DNA of 64,000 nt. It comes from Nitrospirota bacterium (GTDB lineage: Bacteria > Nitrospirota > Leptospirillia > Leptospirillales > Leptospirillaceae). Position 1 is the first letter of the stretch; each line of letters begins with the position of its first letter. Under the pieces are notes generated by a model. It was not told where the DNA came from, did no database searches, and saw only the letters and a program-made list of their open reading frames with translations. Of the stretch, positions 27,018-37,668 are shown one piece after another. The stretch covers positions 30,800-94,799 of the forward strand of contig JAMCWM010000036.1 of NCBI GenBank assembly GCA_023481175.1. The letters are read 5' to 3'. The position numbers and the translations under genes are program-made.

Positions 27018-28678
27018 GTCTTTTTGGGGCGCGACGGGTTTGTTGGTCCTCCCCGTCCTTTGGGACCAGACTTTCGGTTCGTGAATTTCGAAAAGCCCTT
27101 CTCCTGTTTTTGTGAACGAGAATCCTCCCCATTTTTCCGTTTGGCGAATGGACTGGTCTCATTTCTGCGCGGGGCCCCCTCATCCCGGAAGGTTCGGGGG
27201 GACCGGGAGGGACGTTCGAAGCGTTCGGAGCGATCCTGTGGGGAGGAGCCTTCACCGGAAAAGCGCTTTCGGGGCCGCTCATTGTCCGATTCACGGGAGG
27301 GTCTCTGGGAGGGTGCGGGTCTCCGGTCGCTGCGCGGGGCCCCCTCATCCCGGAAGGTTCGGGGGGACCGGGAGGGACGTTCGAAGCGTTCGGAGCGATC
27401 CTGTGGGGAGGAGCCTTCACCGGAAAAGCGCTTTCGGGGCCGCTCATTGTCCGATTCACGGGAGGGTCTCTGGGAGGGTGCGGGTCTCCGGTCGCTGCGC
27501 GGGGCCCCCTCATCCCGGAAGGTTCGGGGGGACCGGGAGGGACGTTCGAAGCGTTCGGAGCGATCCTGTGGGGAGGAGCCTTCACCGGAAAAGCGCTTTC
27601 GGGGCCGCTCATTGTCCGATTCACGGGAGGGTCTCTGGGAGGGTGCGGGTCTCCGGTCGCTGCGCGGGGCCCCCTCATCCCGGAAGGTTCGGGGGGACCG
27701 GGAGGGACGTTCGAAGCGTTCGGAACGCTCGAAGGAGGAATCCTCTCCAGAAAAATGTCTTCGGGGGATTGTATTTTCGAACGACTCGGTTGATCTGACA
27801 TGATTTTTTCGACTGCGGGCAGGAGAAGAGTCGGACGGACGATGGCGGGAATCGAGGGTTCGGGGAAGATGAGTGGGTGTTTCACCTGCCAGAAGAGTTC
27901 GTATTTCCGAGGCTGTCACGGTTCGATACTCTCCCGGTTCCAGTCCCGCCAGAGTTAATGGGCCAAAGGCTGTTCGAACCAGCTTCAGGACAAAATAGTT
28001 GAGGGTTTCGAAAAGGCGGCGGACTTCCCTGTTGCGACCCTCCGTCAGTGTGATCCGGTACCAGGCATTGGAGTCGGTGTCCCTTTCCCGAACAAACTCA
28101 AGAGGAACGACCGCTCTTCCGTCAAGGCGAATGTCGCCACGCGCGATCCGTTCTATGTGAGCGGGAGAGACTCCCCCTTGGATTTTTACCAGATAGGTTC
28201 GGGGAATGGCGTATCTTGGATGAAGAATCCGCTGGGAGAGGTCCCCGTTATTGGTCAGAAGCAGGGCTCCCTCGGTCTGAAAGTCGAGTCGGCCAACATG
28301 CAGCAGGGGCTCGATATTGGGGAAAAACTCCCGGAGCGTCGGTCGGCCTTCCGGATCGTGCAGGGTGGAGACGACCCCCCGAGGTTTGTAGAAGAGGAAA
28401 AGAAAGGGTTCGGACTCCCTTCGAAGTGGCTTTCCTTCAACCAGAACGGTGTCGGTCTCAGGGTTGACCCGGGTTCCCGGTTCGGTCACGATCTGTCCGT
28501 TTACACTTACGAGTCCCGATGCGACCAGCTGTTCGGCCTTTCTTCGGGATGCCACTCCCCTGTGGGCGAGAAGTTTGTGAAGACGAACCGAATCGGTTTC
28601 AGGCGCGTTCTTTTCAGAGGACGACGGGGATGATTCCTCTTCGGGTTCAGAAGAGGAGGAAGGGCTGTCAGAATTCAT
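27014..28678 (-). CDS. RluB/RsuA-family pseudouridine synthase with repetitive arginine-rich tail
   Basis: 554 residues from the ATG at 28678 (AAGGA upstream; GTG at 28696 lies in the guaA stop region). An S4 RNA-binding domain (about 32-80) precedes the catalytic core with the essential aspartate in GRLDFQTEG (Asp132). After about residue 265 comes a long Arg/Ser/Pro/Glu-rich tail that contains a 55-residue unit repeated without change. The core should isomerise uridine in 23S or 16S rRNA; the tail is probably disordered and RNA-binding. Typical family members end near 250-300 residues. Confidence 0.88.
   Translation of the reverse strand: MNSDSPSSSSEPEEESSPSSSEKNAPETDSVRLHKLLAHRGVASRRKAEQLVASGLVSVNGQIVTEPGTRVNPETDTVLVEGKPLRRESEPFLFLFYKPRGVVSTLHDPEGRPTLREFFPNIEPLLHVGRLDFQTEGALLLTNNGDLSQRILHPRYAIPRTYLVKIQGGVSPAHIERIARGDIRLDGRAVVPLEFVRERDTDSNAWYRITLTEGRNREVRRLFETLNYFVLKLVRTAFGPLTLAGLEPGEYRTVTASEIRTLLAGETPTHLPRTLDSRHRPSDSSPARSRKNHVRSTESFENTIPRRHFSGEDSSFERSERFERPSRSPRTFRDEGAPRSDRRPAPSQRPSRESDNERPRKRFSGEGSSPQDRSERFERPSRSPRTFRDEGAPRSDRRPAPSQRPSRESDNERPRKRFSGEGSSPQDRSERFERPSRSPRTFRDEGAPRSDRRPAPSQRPSRESDNERPRKRFSGEGSSPQDRSERFERPSRSPRTFRDEGAPRRNETSPFAKRKNGEDSRSQKQEKGFSKFTNRKSGPKGRGGPTNPSRPKKT
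27165..27724. repeat. 165-bp exact tandem repeat, 3.4 copies
   Basis: GGGGCCCCCT recurs at 27171, 27336, 27501 and 27666, a period of exactly 165 bases (55 codons). The three full copies are identical in all frames; the fourth diverges after 27724. Because 165 is divisible by three the reading frame of the pseudouridine synthase is kept, and antisense frames stay open too. Confidence 0.95.
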
Positions 28679-28686
28679 GGTGTCCT

Positions 28687-30228
28687 TTATTCCCACTCGA
28701 TGGTGGCGGGGGGTTTGGGGGAAATATCAAAAACAACGCGGTTGACACCCTCCACCGAGGCGATAATGCGGTGGGAGATGCGGCCCAGCAGTTCGGGGGT
28801 TAGATAGTGGACATCGGCGGTCATTCCGTCGACCGAGCGGACCGATCTGATGGCCACGACATGTTCGTAGGTGCGGGCATCCCCCATGACACCGACTGAT
28901 TTGACGGGAAGAAGGACGGCAAAATACTGCCAGAGTTCCGAAGAGAAGGGAGATTTTTCCACCTCGTCCCGCACGACGGCATCGGCCTCCCTGAGAATCG
29001 AAAGCCTTTCCGGTGTGATCGACCCTAGAATCCGGATCGCCAGCCCCGGCCCTGGAAAGGGCTGGCGATTGACGAAGCGGTCGGGAAGTCCAAGCTCGCG
29101 CCCCAGCCGCCGGACTTCATCCTTGAAAAGCTCTCGAAGGGGTTCCACCAGCTTGAAGGGCATTCGGGAAGGGAGCCCTCCCACGTTATGATGGGACTTG
29201 ATGACCGTCGAGGGGCCTCCAAAAGTCGAAACGCTTTCGATGACGTCGGGATAAAGGGTTCCCTGAGCCAGATACCGAACGATTCCTCTTTTCCGGGTCT
29301 CCTTGCTGAAGACGTCGATGAAGGTCTTTCCGATGATCTTCCTTTTCTTTTCCGGATCGGAGACCCCTTTGAGACGGGTGAGAAAAATGGCCTTGGCATC
29401 CACAACCTCAAGGGGGATGCCCAGAGTGGTCAGGTCGGCCTGAAGTCCCTCGAGTTCTCCCTTCCGCAAAAGCCCATTGTCAACGAAAATGGCATGGAAC
29501 CGCTCTCCCAGGGCGCGGTAACACAGCAGGGCGGTGACGGTTGAGTCGATCCCTCCTGAAAGGGCGCACACAAGATGGTCTTCCTTGACGGTGGCCCGGA
29601 TCTCCTCCACGTGACGGTCGAGGTACCCCCGGATTGTCCAGTTGGGTGTGATGCGGCAGATGTCCTTGAGAAAATGGCTTAAAAAGTCTACCCCTGAGAC
29701 GGTCTGGGTCACCTCGGGATGAAACTGGACCCCGTAGATCTTCCTTTCGGGATCTTCCATCGCTGCGATGGGGGTTGTCTCGGTGCTTCCGGTGACATGA
29801 AAGCCTTTCGGAAGATCCTGAATCCAGTCTCCATGGCTCATGAGAACGGGTGAGGCAGGGCGAAAAGAGTCCCAGAGGGACGAGGCCTTCTGGGAAGGAG
29901 AAAAGAGGTGGACTCCGTATTCCCGGACTTTGGCCCGTTCGACCCGTCCGCCGGCGACATGGGCAATGATCTGCATGCCGTAGCAGATGCCGAGAACGGG
30001 AATGCCCAGTTCGAGGAGTGACGGGTCAAGTGTCGGCGCCCCTTTTTCGTAAACGGAGGAGGGCCCACCCGACAGGATGAGGGCACGAGGGTTTCGATTC
30101 CGGACTTCGGATGCCGGGAGTGTGGCGGGAAGAATTTCCGAATAGATCTCCATCTCCCGAATTCGACGGGCGATATTCTGTGTCAGCTGGGATCCGAAAT
30201 CGAGGATCAGGACGGGTGAAATAGTCAA
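28687..30228 (-). CDS. guaA: GMP synthase (glutamine-hydrolysing)
   Basis: 513 residues: N-terminal class I glutaminase with the nucleophile in LGICYGMQ and the partner histidine in VQFHPEV, a central ATP-pyrophosphatase P-loop ALSGGIDSTV (about 225), and the C-terminal dimerisation domain ending VVFDISPKPPATIEWE, nearly universal in GuaA. It aminates XMP to GMP. It follows guaB by 38 bases and is eight bases from the pseudouridine synthase start. Confidence 0.97.
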   Translation of the reverse strand: MTISPVLILDFGSQLTQNIARRIREMEIYSEILPATLPASEVRNRNPRALILSGGPSSVYEKGAPTLDPSLLELGIPVLGICYGMQIIAHVAGGRVERAKVREYGVHLFSPSQKASSLWDSFRPASPVLMSHGDWIQDLPKGFHVTGSTETTPIAAMEDPERKIYGVQFHPEVTQTVSGVDFLSHFLKDICRITPNWTIRGYLDRHVEEIRATVKEDHLVCALSGGIDSTVTALLCYRALGERFHAIFVDNGLLRKGELEGLQADLTTLGIPLEVVDAKAIFLTRLKGVSDPEKKRKIIGKTFIDVFSKETRKRGIVRYLAQGTLYPDVIESVSTFGGPSTVIKSHHNVGGLPSRMPFKLVEPLRELFKDEVRRLGRELGLPDRFVNRQPFPGPGLAIRILGSITPERLSILREADAVVRDEVEKSPFSSELWQYFAVLLPVKSVGVMGDARTYEHVVAIRSVRSVDGMTADVHYLTPELLGRISHRIIASVEGVNRVVFDISPKPPATIEWE

Positions 30229-30266
30229 GTCAGAGGTTCTTTCTCAAGAGGGTCGGAAAAAGCGGG

Positions 30267-31751
<1,485 letters not shown>

Positions 31752-31770
31752 TCAAACTGTTTATCTTCCT

Positions 31771-31800
31771 ATTTTACATTACCGGAATAATGGGGGTCAA
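31771..31800 (-). promoter_or_regulatory. guaB promoter
   Basis: Minus-strand TTGACC (31800-31795), 18 bases, TAAAAT (31776-31771), 35 bases before guaB. Both hexamers are one base from consensus. Confidence 0.6.
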
Positions 31801-31856
31801 TTTTGATTCCCGGATGATCCTTCAGGACGACAATGACCGTTCCCCTCTCAAAAGGT

Positions 31857-32735
31857 TCAGATCATCCTTCTGCGCAAAAGATCGACGAACTGTTGCGCCG
31901 TTCGTCCGGATCGTGATCCCCTGTCTCTCGAAAAACGTTGGGCCTGGGTCAGGATCAGAAGAACCGGATCTTCCGGAATGGCTGGAACCTCTTGGGTTGC
32001 CTTTTGCCAGTCTGTCCAGAGGGAAAGCCAGTTGTCGGGAACGAAGGAAAGGAGTTTTGTCGAGGTGGCCTTTGAGAGAATGAGACGGAAATAGGTTTCC
32101 TGATCGGGTTCATCGAAGAAGAGTGTCAGGCCAAAACGGTCGTAGAGCGCCAGTGCGTCGTCCCTGGTCTCCTGGGGATGCAGGGCATCCGAGAGGCCTT
32201 GCCGGGATTCCGAGACCAGGTGGCGGATATTGGACGTGACGATCAGTGCCACATTGACGGGAGATGCCATGATCCCTCCGTCCAGAATGGCCTTCATCTG
32301 CCGAAAGGAGTCGTCTTCCTCCCCAAAGGCCAGGTCGTCCAGGAGAACGATAAAAAGTTGTGGAAAGGTAGAAAGGAGATCGATCAGGGGAGCGAGATAA
32401 TCGATCCCGGGCTTGTCGACCTGGAGGAGGCGAAGAGGTTCCGATTCCTTCTTCCTGATATTCCATTCATTCCAAAGAGCGGCCACAGTGGACGTTTTCC
32501 CTGTCCCCCGATGGCCGTAGAGAAGAGTCGGAAGGGGAGGAAGATCATGGGAAAAGCCGTCAAGATTTCTGCGGAGAGAATCAATGGCGGGTTCGCGTCC
32601 GAGAAGATCCTCCGGAAGAAGTTTTCGTGGATGATGGATCGGGAAAAGAAAGGGGGTTCGTCCGGGGGGAGCTGCGAAGCGAAATGCCTCATTGTGGCCG
32701 GACAGCACCTCGCCCCAGGAATTGCCATCAAACAT
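31857..32735 (-). CDS. AAA+ ATPase, DUF815 family
   Basis: 292 residues. Walker A is YGHRGTGKTSTVAAL (about residue 70-84) and Walker B LFIVLLDDLAF; FDEPDQETYFRLI and the arginine-rich end are usual in DUF815 ATPases, a family of unknown role with a DnaA/Cdc48-like core. The ATG at 32735 overlaps the stop of the preceding Lon-N gene by eight bases; the frame continues upstream to 32957 but that part would overlap a real gene. Coupling with a Lon-N-domain protein suggests a shared function in protein quality control, which is inference. Confidence 0.78.
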   Translation of the reverse strand: MFDGNSWGEVLSGHNEAFRFAAPPGRTPFLFPIHHPRKLLPEDLLGREPAIDSLRRNLDGFSHDLPPLPTLLYGHRGTGKTSTVAALWNEWNIRKKESEPLRLLQVDKPGIDYLAPLIDLLSTFPQLFIVLLDDLAFGEEDDSFRQMKAILDGGIMASPVNVALIVTSNIRHLVSESRQGLSDALHPQETRDDALALYDRFGLTLFFDEPDQETYFRLILSKATSTKLLSFVPDNWLSLWTDWQKATQEVPAIPEDPVLLILTQAQRFSRDRGSRSGRTAQQFVDLLRRRMI

Positions 32736-33390
32736 CGAAAAAGAAATCGCTCGCCCCGTTTTTTTCCTTTTCGGGGGCCACATCCGTTTCGAATGAGATT
32801 TTTTTGAACAGGAGCAAATCATAGAGTCGCCCCGCCTGGGTTCGGATATCGGGAGCCTCCAGAAGGAATTGGCGTTCGGTTGCGGTAAATGGAAGGAATG
32901 CCGACCAGTGATGAAGAAGCGAGATAGGCTCCCGAGCGGACTCCTGAATCCAGGCAAGCTCGGAAGTCAGATCCCACTGGACCAGGACCTCGTTGACCAC
33001 CGAGCGGATCCTGTCAAGGTCCGACTGGGCCAGCGGCCATCGGTTCTCGGGGCGCAGGACCGAGACGAGGGCCGTTCTCCAGGATGGGTGGTCCAGTTCT
33101 TCTTCGATGTCGAAGGTCGAGATTCCGAGCAGGGTGATATAGTAACGGCCATCAGGCAGTCTGTTGCTTTGCACGATCTTTCCGAGGGTTCCCCTGCGTT
33201 CGACGGGTGGGGATTGCTCGTACTGGTCTTCCCAGCCATCTTTCAGCAGGGTCATTCCAACAAGATGTTCCCCTTCCAGGGAGGCTTCGATCATCTTCCG
33301 GTATCTTGGTTCGAAAATATGGAGAGGACGAAGGGTCTTCGGAAAAAGGACCACATTGGGAAGCGGAAAGAGCGGGATCTCGATGGGCAT
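32728..33390 (-). CDS. Stand-alone Lon N-terminal (substrate-binding) domain protein
   Basis: 220 residues matching the Lon N-terminal domain: IPLFPLPNVVLFPKTLRPLHIFEPRYR (residues 4-30 region) and GRYYITLLGISTFDIEEE. It has no ATPase or protease part. Such LON-domain proteins are widespread and poorly understood; one idea is that they deliver or recognise substrates. It overlaps the DUF815 ATPase gene by eight bases. Confidence 0.82.
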   Translation of the reverse strand: MPIEIPLFPLPNVVLFPKTLRPLHIFEPRYRKMIEASLEGEHLVGMTLLKDGWEDQYEQSPPVERRGTLGKIVQSNRLPDGRYYITLLGISTFDIEEELDHPSWRTALVSVLRPENRWPLAQSDLDRIRSVVNEVLVQWDLTSELAWIQESAREPISLLHHWSAFLPFTATERQFLLEAPDIRTQAGRLYDLLLFKKISFETDVAPEKEKNGASDFFFDV

Positions 33391-33492
33391 GGTGAAGGAC
33401 CCCCGATTTAATAAATACGGTTTCGGCCGAGTGCGGTCTTATAGGATGATATCACGAATGACCGCTTCCGGATAGGATCCCGGGGTCTTGAT

Positions 33493-33876
33493 TCAATCCT
33501 CTTCGTAGAGAGTATACCCGGAAGAGTCTTTCCGGATCACCCCTTTGGCATCGGGAAAGGCGGCCCCGAAAAGGGCCAGCCTCCCGAACCATACTGTCGT
33601 ATCGGACGAATAGGAAAAGATCTTGAGCGAGCCGGGAATCCTTCGCTCCAGGGCGCCAAGAGCCTCGTTGTAGGTCGGGAATGTCCCGATTTTCAGGAGA
33701 TGCGTGCTTCCGACCAGCTTCTTTTGAAACTCTTTCGATTTAAGTTCGTGGGAGCCATAAATTCCTGCGGCAGACAGCAGGATAACGGCGAGGGTGACCA
33801 TCGCCACGAACTGTTTCGTGAAGCTTTGAAAGGCTGCGGACCAGCTGGAGTTGTCACTTCTGGAGAAAAAGCCCAC
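33493..33876 (-). CDS. Small membrane-anchored protein of unknown function
   Basis: 127 residues from a GTG at 33876 with AAGGA eight bases upstream. One membrane segment (about 22-42) is followed by a soluble domain of about 80 residues with the pattern LKIGTFPTYNEALGALERRIPG, which recalls SPOR-like peptidoglycan-binding repeats (short, with an aromatic/threonine turn and a helix). That resemblance is weak and I do not assign it. Confidence 0.55.
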   Translation of the reverse strand: MGFFSRSDNSSWSAAFQSFTKQFVAMVTLAVILLSAAGIYGSHELKSKEFQKKLVGSTHLLKIGTFPTYNEALGALERRIPGSLKIFSYSSDTTVWFGRLALFGAAFPDAKGVIRKDSSGYTLYEED

Positions 33877-33994
33877 CGGGATTATCCTTGGTCAGGGTTT
33901 GTATCGGGGCAGGTCCTCATGATGAAAGGGGTGCCTCGTCTATGTTTTCGAATTTGCCGACTGGAGTCAAGCCTCGTGTTCTGATAAGGTCTTC

Positions 33995-34564
33995 GTGAGA
34001 TTCGGCGGAGTGGAGGAAGGGAGGAATCTCGCATCTCAAGGAGGGATCTTGGAAGCGGAAGCCCCGGATGGAAGCACAGAACCTCGGTCCTGGCAAATCG
34101 TGGAGGCGGGGTTGGACGATGTCGGAATCATGGCCGATTTCTGGGTCCGGCTGATGGAGGAGGAGGCGCCTCCCTTTTTCTCCGCCGGGGCCACCGGACG
34201 CCGAAGGGCGGCGACGGCTTTCGGGAGGATGATGACCCAGTCGGATTCCTACAGGGGTTTCCTCGCTCTCGACGGGCCGGTCCGTGTTCCTTCCGGCTTC
34301 ATCCTTGGGTCGGTCTATGACAGGCTCTACGGAGAGCCCCGCAGGTCTGGAAATATCCTTCATTGGTACGTTCTTCCTGAAAGAAGGGCCCGTGGGGTCG
34401 GGGAGGCTCTTATGCAAAGCCTCATGGGGTGGTTCGAAAAGGAGCAGGTCGAAGTTCTCGAGGTCATGGCCCGGAAGGAGGAGGGACGCACCCGGGCCTG
34501 GAGAGCGCGAGGCTTCGAGGGCGTCCTCGATCTTTTCATGCGGAAGCCTCCCTGGAATTCCTGA
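33995..34564 (+). CDS. GNAT-family N-acetyltransferase
   Basis: 189 residues. The acetyl-CoA signature is ERRARGVGEALMQSLMGWF (about 127-145), following the strand ILHWYVLPE. The N-terminal 30 residues are charged and may not belong to the domain. The start is a GTG at 33995 behind AAGG. Substrate unknown. It is convergent with prfB, stops two bases apart. Confidence 0.75.
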   Translation: MRFGGVEEGRNLASQGGILEAEAPDGSTEPRSWQIVEAGLDDVGIMADFWVRLMEEEAPPFFSAGATGRRRAATAFGRMMTQSDSYRGFLALDGPVRVPSGFILGSVYDRLYGEPRRSGNILHWYVLPERRARGVGEALMQSLMGWFEKEQVEVLEVMARKEEGRTRAWRARGFEGVLDLFMRKPPWNS

Positions 34565-34566
34565 CC

Positions 34567-35722
34567 CTACACTTCGGGGAGATCCTCCTCCCGTCCCGTA
34601 AACAGCTTTCCTTCCCATCGGGCGAGAAGGTAACCGCGGATAAAGAGATCGAGTTTTCCGTCCAGGACTTCGTCGACCCGGGAGGTTTCGATGCCGGTCC
34701 GGTGGTCCTTGACGATCTGGTAGGGCTGGAGCACGTAGGAGCGGATCTGGCTCCCCCAGGCGTTTTCCTTTTTGTTCCCGGCCCCCGAAATCTGGTCGAG
34801 CGCTTCCTTCTTCTTCTGTCTCTCGAGTTCGAAGAGGCGTGCACGCAGAACTTTGAAGGCCATTTCGCGGTTCTGGATCTGGGAGCGTTCGTTCTGACTT
34901 GAGATGACGATTCCCGTGGGCATGTGGGTCAGCCGAACGGCTGAGGAGGTTTTGTTGACGTGCTGTCCTCCGGCAGAGGATGCCCGGAAGGTATCGATCC
35001 GGATATCTTCGTCCCTGATCTCGACGGTGACGTCCCCTTCGATCTCCGGGTAGACGAAGACAGAGGCGAAAGAGGTGTGACGACGCTTTGCCGCATCGAA
35101 GGGAGAAATCCGGACGAGTCGGTGAACCCCGCTCTCGGCCTGGAGAAATCCAAAGGCGTTTTCTCCCCTCACCCTGACCGTGGCGCTCTTGACCCCCGCC
35201 TCGTCCCCGGGAAGGAGGTCGATGACCACCGCCTCGAGCCCCCGGCTTTCGCTCCACCGAAGATACATCCGGAGAAGCATCTGTGCCCAGTCCTGTGACT
35301 CGGTTCCTCCCGCTCCGGGATGGATCTCGATAATGGCAGGGCTGTCGGCATACTCGTCTGAAAGGATTTCCTCAAGCTCAAGCTGATCGATCTTCTGAAT
35401 GAAAACGGGAAGGGTCTGGGAGGCCTCGGCGAGAAAATCCGGATCGCTTCCCATTTCGAGAAGGGATCCGATCTCTTCTTCCTGTTTTCGGAGGTCCGAA
35501 ACAAGGTCCCGTCTTTTTTCGATCCGGCGCTTTTCCCGCAGAAGACGCGTCGCCCTTTCGGCGTTTTTCCAGAACTCGGGGTCGGCCGTCTGGGCTTCGA
35601 GCTGTTCAAGTGTCAGGGTCAGGCGTTCCGGGTCAAAGGTGCCTCCGAAGCTGATCGAGGCGTTCCCGGTTTGATTGATATTCCTCCCTCAATGCCTGAA
35701 TGTCGATATGTCCCTGTGTCAC
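34567..35722 (-). CDS. prfB: Peptide chain release factor 2 (programmed +1 frameshift)
   Basis: Read with a +1 shift the product is 384 residues. The first 29 codons run in one frame from GTG 35722 (AAAGGA upstream) to CTT-TGA; shifting to GAC continues DPERLTLTLEQLEAQ...FWKNAERATRLL in the second frame, which then reaches the GGQ peptidyl-tRNA hydrolysis motif in SSAGGQHVNKTSSAVRLTH. RF2 ends translation at UGA and UAA. The in-frame ATG at 35454 is internal and would lose domain 1. An ATG at 35737 is an alternative start without a ribosome site. Confidence 0.95.
35632..35646 (-). promoter_or_regulatory. prfB programmed frameshift signal
   Basis: On the minus strand GGAGG, CAC, then CTT TGA C (CTT 35638-35636, TGA 35635-35633). 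The internal Shine-Dalgarno-like GGAGG is three bases before CTT, the exact spacing used in E. coli, and C follows UGA, the weak context needed for autoregulation by RF2. Confidence 0.93.
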
Positions 35723-35821
35723 TGCAAGTCCTTTCATAAATAAAGTCATAGATCGCCGGATTTCGATCCTACCAGAGGTCCCGTGATCTCTCAAGGCGGG
35801 AGGAGCGCAAATGTTATTTGG

Positions 35822-37492
35822 TTAGTCCCTGTCGAAGGAAAAGTGAGGGATGTCGTCAGAGGTGGGGGATTCTTGCCGTTTTTTCAGGGAGAACAGTCCC
35901 CACCAGAAGAGAACTCCCATCAATGAAAGCTTGAGAACCCACTCCCCATGACGTCTGTAAAGGGTCAGGTCTCCGGTGCCCTGCCGCGGGACGGGGACCG
36001 TTCCCTCGAGAAGGGCCGGTTTGAAAAGGGGACCCCGCAAGAGGACGGTTCCATCGGGAAGGACAACACCGGAGAGGCCGGTGTTTGCCGCTCGTAGCAT
36101 CGGGACCCCGTTTTCAAGGGCCCGCATGGCTGACTCCCGGAAGAGCTGGTAGGGAGCGCTCGTGTCGCCGAACCAGGCGTCGTCGGAAATGACCCCCAGC
36201 AATCGGCTGGTCCCGAGGTCCTCTCTGACGAGAGAGGGGTAGAGGGCCTCATAGCAGATCATGGGGGACAGGGAGAACCCCCCCGGAAGGTTGAACCGTC
36301 CGGGTTGATTCCCCCTGGCCATGTCTCCGGCCACGCCTATCAATGGGCGAAGCCATCCGAAAATCTCGGGGAGCGGCAGAAACTCTCCGAAGGGAACCAG
36401 GTGCTGCTTCACGTAGTCGGCGCGGACCTTTCCGTCAGGTCCGAAAAGAACGGCGGCATTTGTGAAGGAGACGCCCATCGGCTGGTCGGGGTCGGGAATC
36501 TCTCCGATGGAACCGGTGACAAGAACGCTGTCGGGAGAGAGAAGGGAGACCAGATCCTGGGTGAGCACCGGGTGGGAGCTATTGTAAAAGACAGGCAGGG
36601 CCGTTTCGGGCCAGATCAGGGTGTGTGCCCCCCGGGCGATTCCCTGCTGGCTGAGACTCCGGTAGATGGCGATATCGGCCTTCAGGTGTTCGGCCGACCA
36701 TTTCTGGTCCGGCGGAATATTGCCCTGAACCAGGGCAACGCGGATCTGGTCCTGTCTTTCTTTTTTTGTTTCGACAAAGAGTCTGTGCCCAACCAGGTTC
36801 CAAAGGATGAAAAAGGATAAAAGGAGGAGGACCCTTTTTCCGGCGGAGGCTTTGCCACGGGATGGGATGCTGGAGATCCCTTCCAAGGCATAGGCGAGAA
36901 GAAGCGAGCCCTCCGCCACAAGAAAAGACAGTCCGGTCGTCCCGACAAGGCGGGCGGGGAGGGCAAGGTCCGGATGGCCGAAGAGGAGAGATCCGAGAGG
37001 ATTCCAGGGGAAGCCCGTGAGAATTTCAGTCCGTCCGGCCTCGGACAGAATCCAGAGCGCAGGTGCCAGGAGAATGGCCTGGGGGGCAAGTGTCGCTTTC
37101 CCCTCTTTCCAGAGCGGCAGAAGGAGTGTTCCCATTCTGAAAAAGGCAGGGAAAAGGGCCAGGTAAAGGGAAAAAAGCAATAGGCCCCCCAGGGAAAGCG
37201 GAAGAGGCAGATGGCCGTAGTCGCCCATGGAGACCAGGAGCCAGCGGATTCCGATGATGTTGGCCGCAAGGCCAAAGGCCATCCCCTCGGCCAAGGCGCG
37301 GCGAAGAGAGACGGGCTTCAAAAGGAAGAATGGGAGAAGGGCGGGAAAGATGATCCAGAAACTCGGGACCGTGAGGGTCTTCTGGTCGAAAAGAAGACCG
37401 AAGACGGATCCGGAAAGAAAAAACAGGAGAAGCCTGAAGGAGCCGGTTGATGGAACAGGAACTGGAATGCGGAAGGCTCTGGGGGAGGACAT
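35822..37492 (-). CDS. lnt: Apolipoprotein N-acyltransferase
   Basis: 556 residues with about eight N-terminal membrane segments and a C-terminal nitrilase-like domain in the periplasm. The catalytic triad is visible as Glu in IWPETALP (about 295), Lys in GKVRADYVKQHLVPFGE, and Cys in SPMICYEALYPSL (about 430). It adds the third acyl chain to lipoproteins, needed for sorting to the outer membrane; lipoproteins encoded nearby (2433, 38229) are possible clients. A final membrane segment near residue 530 follows. Confidence 0.93.
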   Translation of the reverse strand: MSSPRAFRIPVPVPSTGSFRLLLFFLSGSVFGLLFDQKTLTVPSFWIIFPALLPFFLLKPVSLRRALAEGMAFGLAANIIGIRWLLVSMGDYGHLPLPLSLGGLLLFSLYLALFPAFFRMGTLLLPLWKEGKATLAPQAILLAPALWILSEAGRTEILTGFPWNPLGSLLFGHPDLALPARLVGTTGLSFLVAEGSLLLAYALEGISSIPSRGKASAGKRVLLLLSFFILWNLVGHRLFVETKKERQDQIRVALVQGNIPPDQKWSAEHLKADIAIYRSLSQQGIARGAHTLIWPETALPVFYNSSHPVLTQDLVSLLSPDSVLVTGSIGEIPDPDQPMGVSFTNAAVLFGPDGKVRADYVKQHLVPFGEFLPLPEIFGWLRPLIGVAGDMARGNQPGRFNLPGGFSLSPMICYEALYPSLVREDLGTSRLLGVISDDAWFGDTSAPYQLFRESAMRALENGVPMLRAANTGLSGVVLPDGTVLLRGPLFKPALLEGTVPVPRQGTGDLTLYRRHGEWVLKLSLMGVLFWWGLFSLKKRQESPTSDDIPHFSFDRD

Positions 37493-37668
37493 GAGGGGAG
37501 AGTATCATGGAGGGAGATCGGCCGCAATGTGGTGGCCGCGGGGGGGGGAACTTTTCGTTCCGGGATCTGTGGATTTCAGGTGGGAATTTCAAGATAATGA
37601 AACATCACGCGGTTCTGTCGTTTCGCGGGGGGTTAGAATCAATCACAATTTAGACCGGGGATGAGCCT

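Noticed and set aside
27165..27724. CRISPR array
   Set aside because: The unit is 165 bases with no variable spacers and is fully coding, so it is a coding tandem repeat.
26952..27803. Long + strand open frames over the 165-bp repeat
   Set aside because: They are antisense shadows of the pseudouridine synthase. They stay open only because the repeat unit is a multiple of three and lacks stops in these frames.
34567..35454. prfB starting at ATG 35454
   Set aside because: That ATG is internal; the upstream frame gives the conserved RF2 domain 1 through the programmed shift at CTT-TGA.
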